Assembly: GCA_031270825.1 (NCBI GenBank)
Contig: JAISXH010000063.1
Span: 1 to 33,776 of the forward strand
DNA from: Bifidobacteriaceae bacterium
Lineage (GTDB): Bacteria; Actinomycetota; Actinomycetes; Actinomycetales; WQXJ01
Length of the DNA stretch: 33,776 nt
Direction: 5' to 3'
Below are positions 25,646 through 33,776 of the stretch, piece by piece. A program made the position numbers and the translations under genes. The notes beneath the pieces are model-generated. The model was not told the origin of the DNA. It saw nothing but the letters and a program-made list of their open reading frames with translations, and did no database searches. Every line of letters starts with the position of its first letter. Position 1 is the stretch's first letter.

Positions 25646-25948
25646 GGATCCAATCCTGGCACGGGACCTGGCCTGGGGCTGACGGCCCGCCCAGCCGGAG
25701 TGCCGGGACCCGGCGCGGAACTGACCGCCCGTCCGACGCGATGCCGGTGAAGCCCGTGTCGTGACTTGACAAGCGGATCAGGGCCGGCGCGAACCCCCCA
25801 TTCCCCGCCCGTCCCGACGCAATGCCGGTGAAGCCCGGGTCGTGACTTGACAAGCGGATCAGGGCCGGCGCGAACCCCCCATTCCCCGCCCAGCGCGTCA
25901 GCTAGGCGGGCTCGGGGCCGAACACACCCCTGAGTAACGGGCGGCCGC
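25646..25948. other. Intergenic region filled by an 80-bp tandem duplication
   Basis: Between the end of the CAP gene and the start of the second LppM-like gene, both on minus. More than half is the repeat at 25726-25886. No gene and no clear promoter seen. Confidence 0.55.
25726..25886. repeat. Tandem repeat, two units of 80/81 bp
   Basis: Unit 1 is 25726-25805 and unit 2 is 25806-25886; they differ by one inserted C and two substitutions. Each contains ATGCCGGTGAAGCCCG and GTCGTGACTTGACAAGCGG. A third CGCCC follows unit 2. The near identity points to recent duplication. Role unknown. Confidence 0.85.
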
Positions 25949-28513
25949 TTAGAGCCAGCCCGCGGCCGCGATCACGGCCGGCGCGAACGAGGCCTGGCCC
26001 CGGCCGGGATAGAAGCGGACAGTGCCGACCGAGGAGACCGAGATCAGATCGCCGACCAAGTCGCCGTTCATGGACGCGCCGGTGATGGGCCTGAAGGCGT
26101 TCCAGCCGGCGCCGATCTGCTGCGGGGCCCCGAACCCGTAGCCGGTCGAGGGGTACCAGAACAGCTTCCCGTCGCGGTTGACCGACATGATGTCCCCGAT
26201 CCCGTCCCGGTTCATGTCCCCGGCGGCCAGCAACTGGAAGCTGCTCCAACCGCCGCCGATCTGGGTCCGGGCGCCGGAGTTCCTCCAACCGCCCTTGCCG
26301 TCGCCCTGGTACCTGAACAGCCTGCCCTGCCCGTCAACGACCAAGATGTCGGGCTTGCCGTCCTTGGTGATGTCGCCCACGGCGACAACCCGGCTGTAAC
26401 CCTGCCAACCAGATGCGATCTGCTTGCGGGCCCCCCACCGGTTGGCGCTGTCGCGCGGGTAGAGCCAGACTTTCCCGGCGGTGTCCACGGCGATCACGTC
26501 GTTGAAGCCGTCGCCGTTCCAATCGCCGGGGGTGACGACTTTGAGGTTCTGCCAGCCCCAGCCGATCACACTGGTCAGGCTCAGGGCCAAAGTGGCCGGG
26601 TCCTGGGTGTACAGGCGCATGTCGCCGTTGGCGCAAACGCGCAGCACCTGGGCGTGCTGGGTGGCCCAAGTCCCGGTGGTGGAGGCGCCCTGGTGCGACC
26701 ATAGCCGGGGCGTGATCATCGCCTGGGCGATCGAGCAGCCGTCAGCGACGGCCATGATCGTCAAGGTGTCAGATTGGTTGGTGGCCGTCCGATATCCCGA
26801 TCTGGTCGCGGTCACCTTCACATAGAGCGATTTCCCGCCGTTCGCGGTGGTCGGGGTGAAGGAGCGCGCGGCCGCGTCCGTGCCCGACTTGGCGACCACG
26901 CCGCCCACGAACCATTCGTACTTGACCGTCCCCCCGGCGGGGTCCGTCGCCACGGCGGCCACGCTCAGGGGCTGGCCCACCTTGGCGGCGCCGGAGATGA
27001 CCGGTTTCGCCACCGACATCGGCAGAGCGGTCACGGGCCCAACCGCGGCCGAGGTCACCGGGACGGATGTGAAGCCCGTCTTCGACGCTGTGACCTTGAC
27101 GGAGATGGTCTGGCCGTAGTCCGCGTCAACCGGCGTGTAGGTCGACGAATTGGAGCCCACGGCGACGGTCCCGCCCCGAAGCCATTGGTAAGCGAGCGTC
27201 GCTCCAGCCGGGGTCACCCCGCTCACCTGGGCTGTCAAGGTCTGGCCCACCCGCGGCGTGCCGCTGATCGACACGGCCCCAACGGAAGCCTCCAGGGCGT
27301 TGATCATCTTGACGTCATACTGGAGCCGGCCGCCGCTGATGCCGCCGATTCCCGAGATGGTCACCCGGTAAGTGTCGACTTTCCCCGCTCCCGGCAGGGT
27401 GACAGCGCCGGTCGGGAACCGGAAGCCGAAAGCTCCTTGGTCGCCGTAACCGCGTCCCAGGCTGGACTGGGGGATCAGGCTCAGGCCGCTGACCGCCACG
27501 CCGTTCTTGGTCACGGCGACGGTGGCGCTGGCGAAACTGATCGCGGACGTGCCAGCCGCCACCGACCAGTCCATCTGCCGCGAGTCGTACTCGCTCTTGG
27601 TTAGCTGGTACGGGAAATAGCCTGCCGCAGGCCAGGCCACCGTTTGCGGGCTGGTCCACGAGGTGCCGTAGGTGTTGGTGAAGGAAGCGTCTTCGCTCGG
27701 ATTCCAGGCGGAGACAGTGCAGCTGGTGCTGGTGCAGGTGCCGGAGCCGTTGCCCCACACCATCGCGTTGGCGTTGCTGGTGGAGCCGATTCCGATGGTT
27801 CTTTGGACCGGTGAGAGAACCCAGCGTCGGTGTCCTAGCGAATCGACCCCGACGTCGTTGACATAGGCGAAGATCGCCTTGGCCCCGGCCAAAATGCCGT
27901 CTCCGCCCGACCCAAGCGCGATGTTGGAGCGCGAGGCGAGGAAGGCGCCGTTGTTGGAGAAGCACCGCCAGCTGGTTGGCGGATAGTGCGTCAGTTGGCC
28001 GTTGGCCTGCATCATCAGGGCTGTCTTGCGGGCCGCGCTGGAGGCGTCCGCGTTTTCGGTCACGTCCGCCAGGCCAACCATCTGGCGAAGGTAGTTGACC
28101 GTCTGCAGGGTGGCCTGCTGGGCGGCCGAGCTGACGTTGCCGACGCTGCAACCGGCGGTCGATCCGGTCCAGCCCATCGCCACAGTGCGCAAGTTGAGGG
28201 CGTAGTTCTGGTAGGCCTGGGCAACGGCGACTTTGTTGTCGCGATCAATCGCCGTGGTCGTCACGCCCGCGGCGCCGGCCCGCGTTTGCCCGCTCTGGTC
28301 CTGTTCCGCGACCGCCGTGCCCAGGTCGATTTGGCCAGTGCCTTTGGACGATGCCGCCCCACCGGCTGTCCCCGCCGCCGCAGCCAGGGTTGTGCCCGTT
28401 CCGGCGGCTGTGGACGGGTCCGTCCCTTCAGCGGCGACCGGACTGGCTGGGAACGCGATCAACGCGAGTCCCATTACGAGACAAGCAATACGGCGGGTGA
28501 TTGGAGGAGTCAT
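25949..28513 (-). CDS. Secreted CAP-domain protein with Ig-like and FG-GAP repeats
   Basis: 854 residues. Signal peptide to about 28 (RRIACLVMGLALIAF, PVAA), then an Ala/Gly/Thr-rich linker. The CAP/SCP domain spans about 95-260: TVNYLRQMVGL, AARKTALMMQANGQLTHYPP, HRRWVLSPVQRTIGIGS. A beta-rich region follows. Two Ig-like repeats of the type VSISGTPRVGQTLTAQVSGV and PVISGAAKVGQPLSVAAVA lie at about 410-590. Four FG-GAP/VCBS repeats end the protein (GDWNGDGFNDVIAVD, GDITKDGKPDILVVD, GDMNRDGIGDIMSVN, SMNGDLVGDLISVS), each with a calcium-type DxDGxxD loop or a variant of it. There is no sortase motif, so it is likely released or loosely bound. Start ATG 28513 has AAAGGG six bases upstream. CAP proteins have varied roles; none can be assigned here. 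Confidence 0.88.
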   Translation of the reverse strand: MTPPITRRIACLVMGLALIAFPASPVAAEGTDPSTAAGTGTTLAAAAGTAGGAASSKGTGQIDLGTAVAEQDQSGQTRAGAAGVTTTAIDRDNKVAVAQAYQNYALNLRTVAMGWTGSTAGCSVGNVSSAAQQATLQTVNYLRQMVGLADVTENADASSAARKTALMMQANGQLTHYPPTSWRCFSNNGAFLASRSNIALGSGGDGILAGAKAIFAYVNDVGVDSLGHRRWVLSPVQRTIGIGSTSNANAMVWGNGSGTCTSTSCTVSAWNPSEDASFTNTYGTSWTSPQTVAWPAAGYFPYQLTKSEYDSRQMDWSVAAGTSAISFASATVAVTKNGVAVSGLSLIPQSSLGRGYGDQGAFGFRFPTGAVTLPGAGKVDTYRVTISGIGGISGGRLQYDVKMINALEASVGAVSISGTPRVGQTLTAQVSGVTPAGATLAYQWLRGGTVAVGSNSSTYTPVDADYGQTISVKVTASKTGFTSVPVTSAAVGPVTALPMSVAKPVISGAAKVGQPLSVAAVATDPAGGTVKYEWFVGGVVAKSGTDAAARSFTPTTANGGKSLYVKVTATRSGYRTATNQSDTLTIMAVADGCSIAQAMITPRLWSHQGASTTGTWATQHAQVLRVCANGDMRLYTQDPATLALSLTSVIGWGWQNLKVVTPGDWNGDGFNDVIAVDTAGKVWLYPRDSANRWGARKQIASGWQGYSRVVAVGDITKDGKPDILVVDGQGRLFRYQGDGKGGWRNSGARTQIGGGWSSFQLLAAGDMNRDGIGDIMSVNRDGKLFWYPSTGYGFGAPQQIGAGWNAFRPITGASMNGDLVGDLISVSSVGTVRFYPGRGQASFAPAVIAAAGWL

Positions 28514-28620
28514 TGCGGGCCCTTTGCTATTGCGGTAACTAAGAGGGATTCTGTCAGCTCACGGACGGCGGATTTCGCGCCGCCCGGCGCCGAACCCGCC
28601 CGATTCTACCGCCAACCGCC

Positions 28621-28762
28621 ACCACGCAAGGGGACGGTGATTGTGTTGGTGGTTAGCCCCAGGCAAACCACGCAAGGGGACGGTGATTGTGTTGGTCGTT
28701 AGCCTCAGACGAACTACGCAAGGGGACGGTGATTGTGTTGGTCGTTAGCCTCAGACGAACCA
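28621..28762 (+). repeat. Tandem array, three 46-bp hairpin units
   Basis: Units 28621-28666, 28667-28712 and 28713-28758, plus four bases of a fourth. Each has ACCACGCAA (ACTACGCAA in unit 3) pairing imperfectly with TTGTGTTGGT around a loop containing GGGGACGGT. Units 2 and 3 are more alike than unit 1. The GGGGACGGT hairpin resembles REP-type dispersed repeats tied to RAYT transposases; that link is from memory and no transposase lies here. Confidence 0.82.
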
Positions 28763-28847
28763 TCAGCCCAAACGCAGGCGGCCGAGCCGATGGCCCCGAG
28801 GAGTGCGACGGCCGCCACGGGGCGACCGCCCGGCCTCCGGAACCAAA

Positions 28848-28868
28848 CTTGAGCGTAGTAGACTCAAG
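28848..28868. promoter_or_regulatory. HAIR operator (HspR site) of clpB
   Basis: CTTGAGC-N7-ACTCAAG: one mismatch from the HAIR consensus and the closest to it of the three in the window. It lies 57 bp before the clpB start. Confidence 0.9.
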
Positions 28869-28877
28869 TTCTAGTAG
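28849..28877 (+). promoter_or_regulatory. clpB: clpB promoter overlapping the HAIR
   Basis: TTGAGC (28849-28854), a 17-bp spacer and TAGTAG (28872-28877). The -35 is itself the left arm of the HAIR, so HspR and sigma factor would compete. Leader about 42 nt. Confidence 0.5.
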
Positions 28878-28925
28878 TGGTCTTCAATTGGAACAAGAAT
28901 CGGTCCCCTAGCCAGGGAGGCAATT

Positions 28926-31598
28926 ATGGACGTCGAGAAACTCACCGCCAAGTCCAAGAACGCTCTGCAAGACGCCATCCAACAGGCAGCCGCCGCCGGC
29001 AACCCAACTGTGGAACCTCTGCACCTGCTCAACGCGCTCTGGCTTGACCGCGAGGGCTTGGCCCTACGCCTGGCCGAAGCGGCCAAGGCCGAAACCCAGG
29101 CGATCGGCGCCGAAACGCGGGTGGGGCTGACGAATCTCCCGACGGCATCGGGCACATCGACGGCCCAACCACAGGTCGGGCGGCAACTACTGACGGCGCT
29201 GGACCAAGCGCAGAAACTAGCCGACTCCGAAGGCGACTCGTACGTCTCGGCGGAAATCCTGCTGATCGCGTTGGCCGGGCTGGAAGGACAGACCGGCGAG
29301 ATCCTGCGACGAAACGGCGCCACGCCGAAAGCCCTGACGGACGCGCTGCCGGAACTGAGAGGCGGACAGAAGGTCACCACGGCGAACCCAGAGGGAACGT
29401 TCGACGCGCTGGGGCAATACGGGCGCGACCTGACCGAGGCGGCGCGGGAAGGAAAGCTGGATCCGGTGATCGGCCGCGACCAAGAAATCCGGCGCGTGGT
29501 GCAGGTGCTGTCCAGGCGCACCAAGAACAACCCGGTGCTGATCGGAGAGCCCGGCGTGGGCAAGACCGCAGTCGTGGAAGGCCTGGCCCAACGGATCGTC
29601 AAGGGCGACGTGCCGGACGCGCTCAAAGGAAAGCAGCTGATCGCGCTCGACCTGGGCGCCATGGTGGCGGGCGCGAAATACCGCGGCGAGTTCGAAGAGC
29701 GGCTCAAGGCGGTGCTGGAGGAGATCAAGAATTCGGACGGCCAGGTCATCACCTTCATTGACGAACTGCACACCGTGGTGGGCGCAGGGGCGGCCGAAGG
29801 CTCCATGGACGCCGGCAACATGCTCAAGCCGATGCTGGCTCGGGGGGAACTGCGAATGGTGGGCGCCACCACGCTGGACGAATACCGCGAGCGGATCGAG
29901 AAAGACCCCGCCCTCGAGCGGCGATTCCAGCAGGTCTTTGTCGGCGAGCCGTCAGTCGAGGACACCATCGCCATATTGCGCGGGATCGCGCCGCGCTACG
30001 AGGCGCACCACCATGTCACCATTGCCGACTCGGCGTTGGTCGCGGCGGCCACCCTGTCCGATCGCTACATCACCGGCCGCCAACTCCCGGACAAGGCGAT
30101 CGACCTGATGGACGAAGCCGCCTCGCGCTTGCGCATGGAGCTGACCTCCAACCCGGTCGAGATCGATCAATTGCAGCGCACTGTTTTCCGCTTGGAGATG
30201 GAGGAGCAATACCTCCTCGACACGGTCAAAGGCAAAGAGAAGAAACTGGACGAATCCTCGCAGGAGCGACTGGCGGGGCTGCGCGCGGACTTGGCCGACC
30301 GGCGCGAGGAACTCGACGCGCTGAAGGCGCGCTGGGAGATGGAGAAGTCCGACCGCAACAAAGTCGGCGACCTGCGCGCCCGCTTGGACGAACTGACCAC
30401 CGCGGCCGAACAGGCCGAGAACCGCGGCGACTTGGCGGAGGCCTCCCGGCTCCGCTTCGGCGACATCCCGCCGGTTGAGGCCGCTTTGGCTCAGGCGGAG
30501 AAGACCGAGAACGCCGACGATGCCGTCGCGGCCGCCCACCCCGACGCCGGCGTTCCGCTGGTGCCCGACAAAGTGGGCCCGGACGAGGTGGCCGAAGTGG
30601 TCTCCTCCTGGACCGGCATCCCCGCCGGGCGCCTGTTGGAGGGCGAGACCGCCAAGCTGCTCAGAATGGAACAGGTCATAGGCGAGCGGCTGATCGGCCA
30701 GGGCAAGGCCGTGGCGGCGGTGTCCGATGCCGTCCGGCGGGCCCGCGCCGGCGTTTCCGACCCGGATCGGCCCACTGGGTCCTTCCTGTTCCTTGGCCCG
30801 ACCGGCGTCGGCAAGACCGAGTTGGCCCGCGCGCTGGCTGACTTCCTCTTCGACGACGAGCGCGCCATGGTTCGCATCGACATGTCCGAGTACTCCGAAA
30901 AGCACTCCGTGGCGCGCCTGGTCGGCGCGCCCCCCGGCTACGTGGGCTACGAGGAGGGCGGCCAGTTGACTGAGGCGGTGCGCCGGCGTCCCTATTCGGT
31001 GGTGCTCCTGGACGAGGTCGAAAAGGCCCATCCCGAGGTCTTCGACATTCTGCTCCAGGTGCTGGACGACGGCCGGCTGACTGACGGCCAGGGCCGCACA
31101 GTCGATTTCCGCAATGTCATCCTGGTGCTGACATCCAACCTGGGTTCCCAATACCTGGTCGATTTGACCATGGCGCCGGAGGAACAGCGTGAGCACGTCA
31201 TGGCCGCCGTGCGGGCCGCCTTCAAGCCGGAGTTCTTGAACCGGCTTGACGATGTGCTCATCTTCGACGCCCTGACGTTGGAGGAAATCGGACAGATTGT
31301 CGGCTTGCAGATAACGTCCTTGAACAAGCGGTTGTCTTCGCGGCGTCTGACCCTGGACGTCACCGCGTCAGCCAGGGAGTGGCTGGCCCTGGAGGGCTAC
31401 GATCCAGCCTTCGGCGCCCGGCCGTTGCGGCGCCTGATCCAACGCGAGATTGGCGATCAGCTAGCCACGCAACTGCTGTCCGGCCAGGTCCGCGACGGCG
31501 ACACGGTGCTGGTGGACCGCCCTCAGGCCTCCGCCGACGGCGCCAGCGCGCCCGGGCTGACCCTGACAGTCGAGGCGGACGGAGCGACGCCCTTCTAA
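28926..31598 (+). CDS. clpB: Protein disaggregase ClpB (Hsp100)
   Basis: 890 residues. ClpB is a hexameric AAA+ ATPase that extracts proteins from aggregates together with DnaK. The N-domain spans about 1-150. The first AAA+ module has Walker A GEPGVGKT (about 206) and Walker [14 protein letters not shown]. The coiled-coil middle domain lies at about 405-530 ([21 protein letters not shown]), the feature that separates ClpB from ClpA/ClpC. The second AAA+ module has [11 protein letters not shown] (about 625), [16 protein letters not shown] and the C-terminal D2 domain with [27 protein letters not shown] lies five bases before ATG 28926. The gene has an HspR operator, so it should be induced together with dnaK. 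A decayed permease fragment abuts its 3' end on the other strand. Confidence 0.98.
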   Translation: MDVEKLTAKSKNALQDAIQQAAAAGNPTVEPLHLLNALWLDREGLALRLAEAAKAETQAIGAETRVGLTNLPTASGTSTAQPQVGRQLLTALDQAQKLADSEGDSYVSAEILLIALAGLEGQTGEILRRNGATPKALTDALPELRGGQKVTTANPEGTFDALGQYGRDLTEAAREGKLDPVIGRDQEIRRVVQVLSRRTKNNPVLIGEPGVGKTAVVEGLAQRIVKGDVPDALKGKQLIALDLGAMVAGAKYRGEFEERLKAVLEEIKNSDGQVITFIDELHTVVGAGAAEGSMDAGNMLKPMLARGELRMVGATTLDEYRERIEKDPALERRFQQVFVGEPSVEDTIAILRGIAPRYEAHHHVTIADSALVAAATLSDRYITGRQLPDKAIDLMDEAASRLRMELTSNPVEIDQLQRTVFRLEMEEQYLLDTVKGKEKKLDESSQERLAGLRADLADRREELDALKARWEMEKSDRNKVGDLRARLDELTTAAEQAENRGDLAEASRLRFGDIPPVEAALAQAEKTENADDAVAAAHPDAGVPLVPDKVGPDEVAEVVSSWTGIPAGRLLEGETAKLLRMEQVIGERLIGQGKAVAAVSDAVRRARAGVSDPDRPTGSFLFLGPTGVGKTELARALADFLFDDERAMVRIDMSEYSEKHSVARLVGAPPGYVGYEEGGQLTEAVRRRPYSVVLLDEVEKAHPEVFDILLQVLDDGRLTDGQGRTVDFRNVILVLTSNLGSQYLVDLTMAPEEQREHVMAAVRAAFKPEFLNRLDDVLIFDALTLEEIGQIVGLQITSLNKRLSSRRLTLDVTASAREWLALEGYDPAFGARPLRRLIQREIGDQLATQLLSGQVRDGDTVLVDRPQASADGASAPGLTLTVEADGATPF

Positions 31599-31604
31599 GC
31601 CCGC

Positions 31605-32111
31605 CGACCGGGTCGCTCCCACCGCCCGGCGCAAAGCGATCTCAGGGGCGCGCTGGTGGATCGACAGCAGCATCGAAGTGGCCGCGCTCATGGCCGCCAG
31701 GGCCAGAACCACCCAGCCGAGGGTGTTCATCAAACCGGTCAAGTTCGTGGCCACCGAAGCTTGCAGGGAGGCCAGGTCGGAGGGCACGGACACATCCACC
31801 CCGCCAGGGTTGGCCGGGGCCAAGGCGAACGGGATCGCGTCGTGCAACGCCTCGGCCCGTCCGGGGATCGTCGCCACCACGACCCTCTCCCGGATCGGGA
31901 CTGCCAGCAGTTCCGCCGCGGCCGGGGACAGCAGCAAAGCGTTGTCCAACGCCTCGCCGCCGCTGGGCGCCAGGATGCCGGTCACCGGGACGGGATGCTG
32001 GTTGACCCACAACAGCACGCCCTCACCCGCCTCAGCCACTCCCAGCAGTTCGGCGGTCTTGGCGCCCAACCGGGCCAGACGTGAGGCCGGCTGGGTCGCG
32101 AGGCGGGTGGC
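31605..32111 (-). pseudogene. Remnant of a MacB-type permease (internal fragment)
   Basis: The minus frame reads ATRLATQPASRLARLGAKT, then a typical MacB extracytoplasmic domain (VNQHPVPVTGILAPSGGEAL, NALLLSPAAAELL). It continues with one membrane helix (LGWVVLALAAMSAATSMLLS) and the FtsX motif EIALRRAVGATRS. The similarity stops at 31605, seven bases from the clpB stop: the last two helices and the C-terminus are gone. The N-terminal helix is missing too, because the ATPase gene runs directly into this piece in another frame. With no start, no N-terminus and no C-terminus it cannot work as a permease. The frame stays open to 31461 only by reading clpB antisense. Confidence 0.8.
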
Positions 32112-33001
32112 GGCGCTGGCCGGGGCGGCGGCGGAGCGGCGTCCACCAGCGTCCCGTCCGCCAACACAACCGCCCTGTCGGCGGCGGCCACCACCGGGTC
32201 GTGGGTGACGACAACCACAGTTGTCCCCAGGTCGGCCGCCGCGCGCAGTTGGGCTAGCAGAACCGCCGCCGATGCCGTGTCCAACGCCCCGGTCGGCTCG
32301 TCCGCCAACAGCAGGCGCGGCCCCGGAACCAGAGCCCTCGCCAACGCGACACGCTGTCGCTCTCCGCCGGACAACCGCTTCGCCCGCGTCTGGGCACGGT
32401 CGTCCAAGCCGACCGCAGTCAATGCCTGGCGCGCCAGACGGTCGCGGGCGCTGGCGGCCACGCCGCGCACCCGCAGCGCCAGCGCGGTGTTCAACTTGGC
32501 GGAGTCGTCGCCAATCAAGCAGGAGCTTTGGAAGACAAACCCGAGTTGGCGGCCCCGGAACCGGTTCCTGTCAGCCTCAGACAAGGCGCCGACAGGGGCG
32601 CCCTCGAACCAGTAGTCTCCAGCGGTGGGGGCGTCCAACAGCCCCAGGATGGCGAGCAACGTCGATTTGCCGGACCCCGAGGGCCCCGTCACCGCGACGA
32701 ACTCGCCCGCCCAGATGTCCAGATCGACGTGCCGCAACGCGACAACCTCGGATTTGCGGCCCACCCGCTTGGCGACGCCCCGCAAACGGATCAACGGCTC
32801 CCCGGCGCCGGGCGTCGGGGCTAAGGCCGACGGCGTGGCGGGAACTGGCGGCGCGGCTGCGGCTGCGGCTGGCGGCGTGGCGGGAACTGGCGGTGCGGCT
32901 GGCGGCGTGGGGGCGCCCGGCGCCGTGGCGCCCAGCCAGTCAGGACCCGGCCGCGCCACTGCCCGAAACCACGATCCGGCGCCCGACCGGCAACACCTCA
33001 T
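31982..33001 (-). CDS. ABC transporter ATP-binding protein (MacB class), partner lost
   Basis: 339 residues. A Pro/Ala-rich N-terminus with repeated PPVPATP leads to an intact ABC domain from about 68: Walker A GPSGSGKSTLL, Q-loop FVFQSSCLIGDDS, signature LSGGERQRVALARAL, Walker B LLLADEPTGALD and H-loop VVVTHD. After VVLADGTLVD the last ~55 residues (PPPPRPAPPPASRPSR... CCCGSTSIPSR) are the permease remnant read in the wrong frame, so the natural C-terminus has been lost by a deletion that fused the two genes. Start: ATG 33001 overlaps the adaptor gene by 62 bp; GTG 32959 is an alternative and neither has a ribosome-binding site. The ATPase may be intact but has no permease here. Confidence 0.75.
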   Translation of the reverse strand: MRCCRSGAGSWFRAVARPGPDWLGATAPGAPTPPAAPPVPATPPAAAAAAPPVPATPSALAPTPGAGEPLIRLRGVAKRVGRKSEVVALRHVDLDIWAGEFVAVTGPSGSGKSTLLAILGLLDAPTAGDYWFEGAPVGALSEADRNRFRGRQLGFVFQSSCLIGDDSAKLNTALALRVRGVAASARDRLARQALTAVGLDDRAQTRAKRLSGGERQRVALARALVPGPRLLLADEPTGALDTASAAVLLAQLRAAADLGTTVVVVTHDPVVAAADRAVVLADGTLVDAAPPPPRPAPPPASRPSRPHVWPGWAPRPPNCWEWLRRVRACCCGSTSIPSR

Positions 33002-33683
33002 CGGGCGCGATCAGCGCATAGCCGCCGACCTGCCCGGTGATCGTGATCGGCACCCGCTCGAACGTCCCGTCTTCGACCCCGTCCGCACCGGCCGTCCGGG
33101 CGCGTTGGTCGGGCGCCGTCTCGCCACCCGTGCCGGCGGCCAGCACATAGGCGCCCTTCGCGTCCTCGCGCACCGCCGCCGCCGGCACGGCCGGGCCGAC
33201 AGGTGTCACGCTCGTTGGTTTGATAGTCGCCTGCTGGGCGCCGTCCAAGGTCTCGAACCACTCTATTGACACCGGGATCGTGACCTCATAACCAGGTGTT
33301 CCGTCAGCTTGGTAGTCGCCCACCGTGCCGACGCTCGCGGACAAGACCTCGGCGCCCTCGGCCGTCACCGCTACCTCGGCGCCCTCCGGCAGCGCTTCGG
33401 CGTCCAGGATCGTCACCCGCGCGCTGACCCACGGCTCGCCGATGACCACCCGGATCAACGCCACGGCATCGTCCACCCGGGTGCCCTCTGCGGCGGCCTC
33501 GATCACCCGCACCGGCCCGGCCGCGACCTCGACAAACTCGTCCAAGACGAATCCCTCGTCGGTTCCGGCCGCCAACGGCAGATCGTAACCGGCGTCTTTG
33601 TACAGCGAACGCAACCCCGCAAGAGTGGACGAGTCGAACTCGCCGTTGACCTTCCCGGCGAAATGCCCGTCCTGTTCCCTAAC
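32940..33683 (-). pseudogene. MacA-like adaptor with peptidoglycan-binding domain, 5' truncated
   Basis: From 33683 the frame reads VREQDGHFAGKVNGEFDSST and LRSLYKDAGYDLP, a peptidoglycan-binding-type repeat. It continues with a barrel-sandwich and beta-barrel adaptor (VEVAAGPVRVIEAAAEGTRV, PVSIEWFETLDGAQQATIKP) to the stop at 32940 (IVVSGSGAAGS). The signal peptide and membrane helix expected upstream are missing. The frame stays open to ATG 33764, but that part lies in the putative IS end and reads PLLPTPHPTTKPSTPTT, which is not adaptor-like. Adaptor, ATPase and permease in this order form a MacAB-like exporter operon in actinobacteria. All three are damaged or orphaned here. Confidence 0.7.
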
Positions 33684-33776
33684 TGTCAAGCTGTGGTGAG
33701 ACGTCGTTGGCGTTGATGGTTTTGTCGTTGGGTGAGGAGTTGGGAGGAGTGGGTGTGAGCGCATCGGATGAGGGGG
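33684..33776 (+). mobile_element. Probable left end of an insertion sequence
   Basis: At 33684 the sequence changes from adaptor coding DNA to G/T-rich, less GC-rich DNA starting TGTCAAGCTGTGGTGAGACG, a TG-type end as in several IS families. About 58 bp further is a strong ribosome-binding site and a plus-strand start. The element runs off the right edge and its family cannot be told. Confidence 0.45.
33755..33776 (+). CDS. Possible transposase start, cut by the window edge
   Basis: GTG at 33755 is preceded by GGGAGGAG with a 5-base spacer and opens VSASDEG before the edge. Only seven codons are visible, so the product is a guess from its place just inside the putative IS end. ATG 33768 in another frame is an alternative. 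Confidence 0.3.

Larger units (their letters stand above)
28514..28925. other. Divergent intergenic region between the CAP gene and clpB
   Basis: Holds a 46-bp x3 array, the clpB HAIR operator and the clpB promoter. On minus, TAGAAT (28608-28603) is a good -10 for the CAP gene, with TTGCGT inside the first repeat unit as a poorly spaced (15 bp) -35. No gene seen. Confidence 0.55.

Noticed and set aside
25482-25853. Minus-strand frame with repeated SSHDxGFTGIAS peptide
   Set aside because: The peptide repeat is only the 80-bp DNA duplication read in frame; it has no gene start and overlaps the LppM-like gene.
28621-28762. CRISPR array
   Set aside because: Units are contiguous 46-bp repeats without variable spacers and no cas genes are near.
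29952-31196. 414-codon minus-strand frame
   Set aside because: Shadow of clpB; no recognised domain.
1-33776. tRNA or rRNA genes, phage or defence islands
   Set aside because: None seen on either strand by eye; no integrase, recombinase, nuclease or toxin-like gene apart from the putative IS end.

Overview
The window is GC-rich DNA from an actinobacterium (Actinomycetota). The best evidence is the dnaK-grpE-dnaJ-hspR operon, with HspR-type operators (HAIR, CTTGAGT-N7-ACTCAAG) in front of both dnaK and clpB. Strong G/C bias at third codon positions, GTG and TTG starts and lipoproteins of the LppM family fit the same group. The order cannot be fixed from sequence alone; a Micrococcales- or Bifidobacteriales-like lineage is a guess.

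Layout, left to right. 1-2470 (minus): the 5' part of a large secreted PKD-domain protein that runs off the left edge. 2681-6230 (minus): a two-gene FtsX/MacB-type ABC exporter. 6231-6974: a divergent intergenic region with two HAIR operators. 6975-11406 (plus): dnaK, grpE, dnaJ, hspR. 11493-14735 (plus): a SWIM-SNF2 helicase with an apparently leaderless promoter. 14911-16365 (plus): a GlcD-type FAD oxidase. 16430-23286 (minus): a five-gene operon of lipoprotein substrate-binding protein, two DppB/DppC permeases, a double-domain DppD-DppF ATPase and a PLP aminotransferase. 23809-25645 (minus): two tandem LppM-like lipoproteins. 25949-28513 (minus): a secreted CAP + Ig-like + FG-GAP protein. 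28926-31598 (plus): clpB. 31605-33683 (minus): the decayed remains of a MacAB-like exporter. From 33684 to the right edge: what looks like the end of an insertion sequence.

The heat-shock genes form one regulatory unit. HspR, the last gene of the dnaK operon, should bind the HAIR sites before dnaK and clpB. DnaK/DnaJ/GrpE and the ClpB disaggregase then rise together when HspR is released. The peptide ABC genes would bring in peptides or related solutes, and the aminotransferase in the same operon may act on the product.

I found no defence island, CRISPR array, phage or clearly new multi-gene system. The least explained parts are the repeats: a pair of inverted ~95-bp elements with a conserved hairpin, one of which forms the last codons of the ABC ATPase gene; an 80-bp tandem duplication; and a 46-bp x3 hairpin array upstream of clpB. 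The stepwise decay of the exporter next to a putative IS end is also notable.
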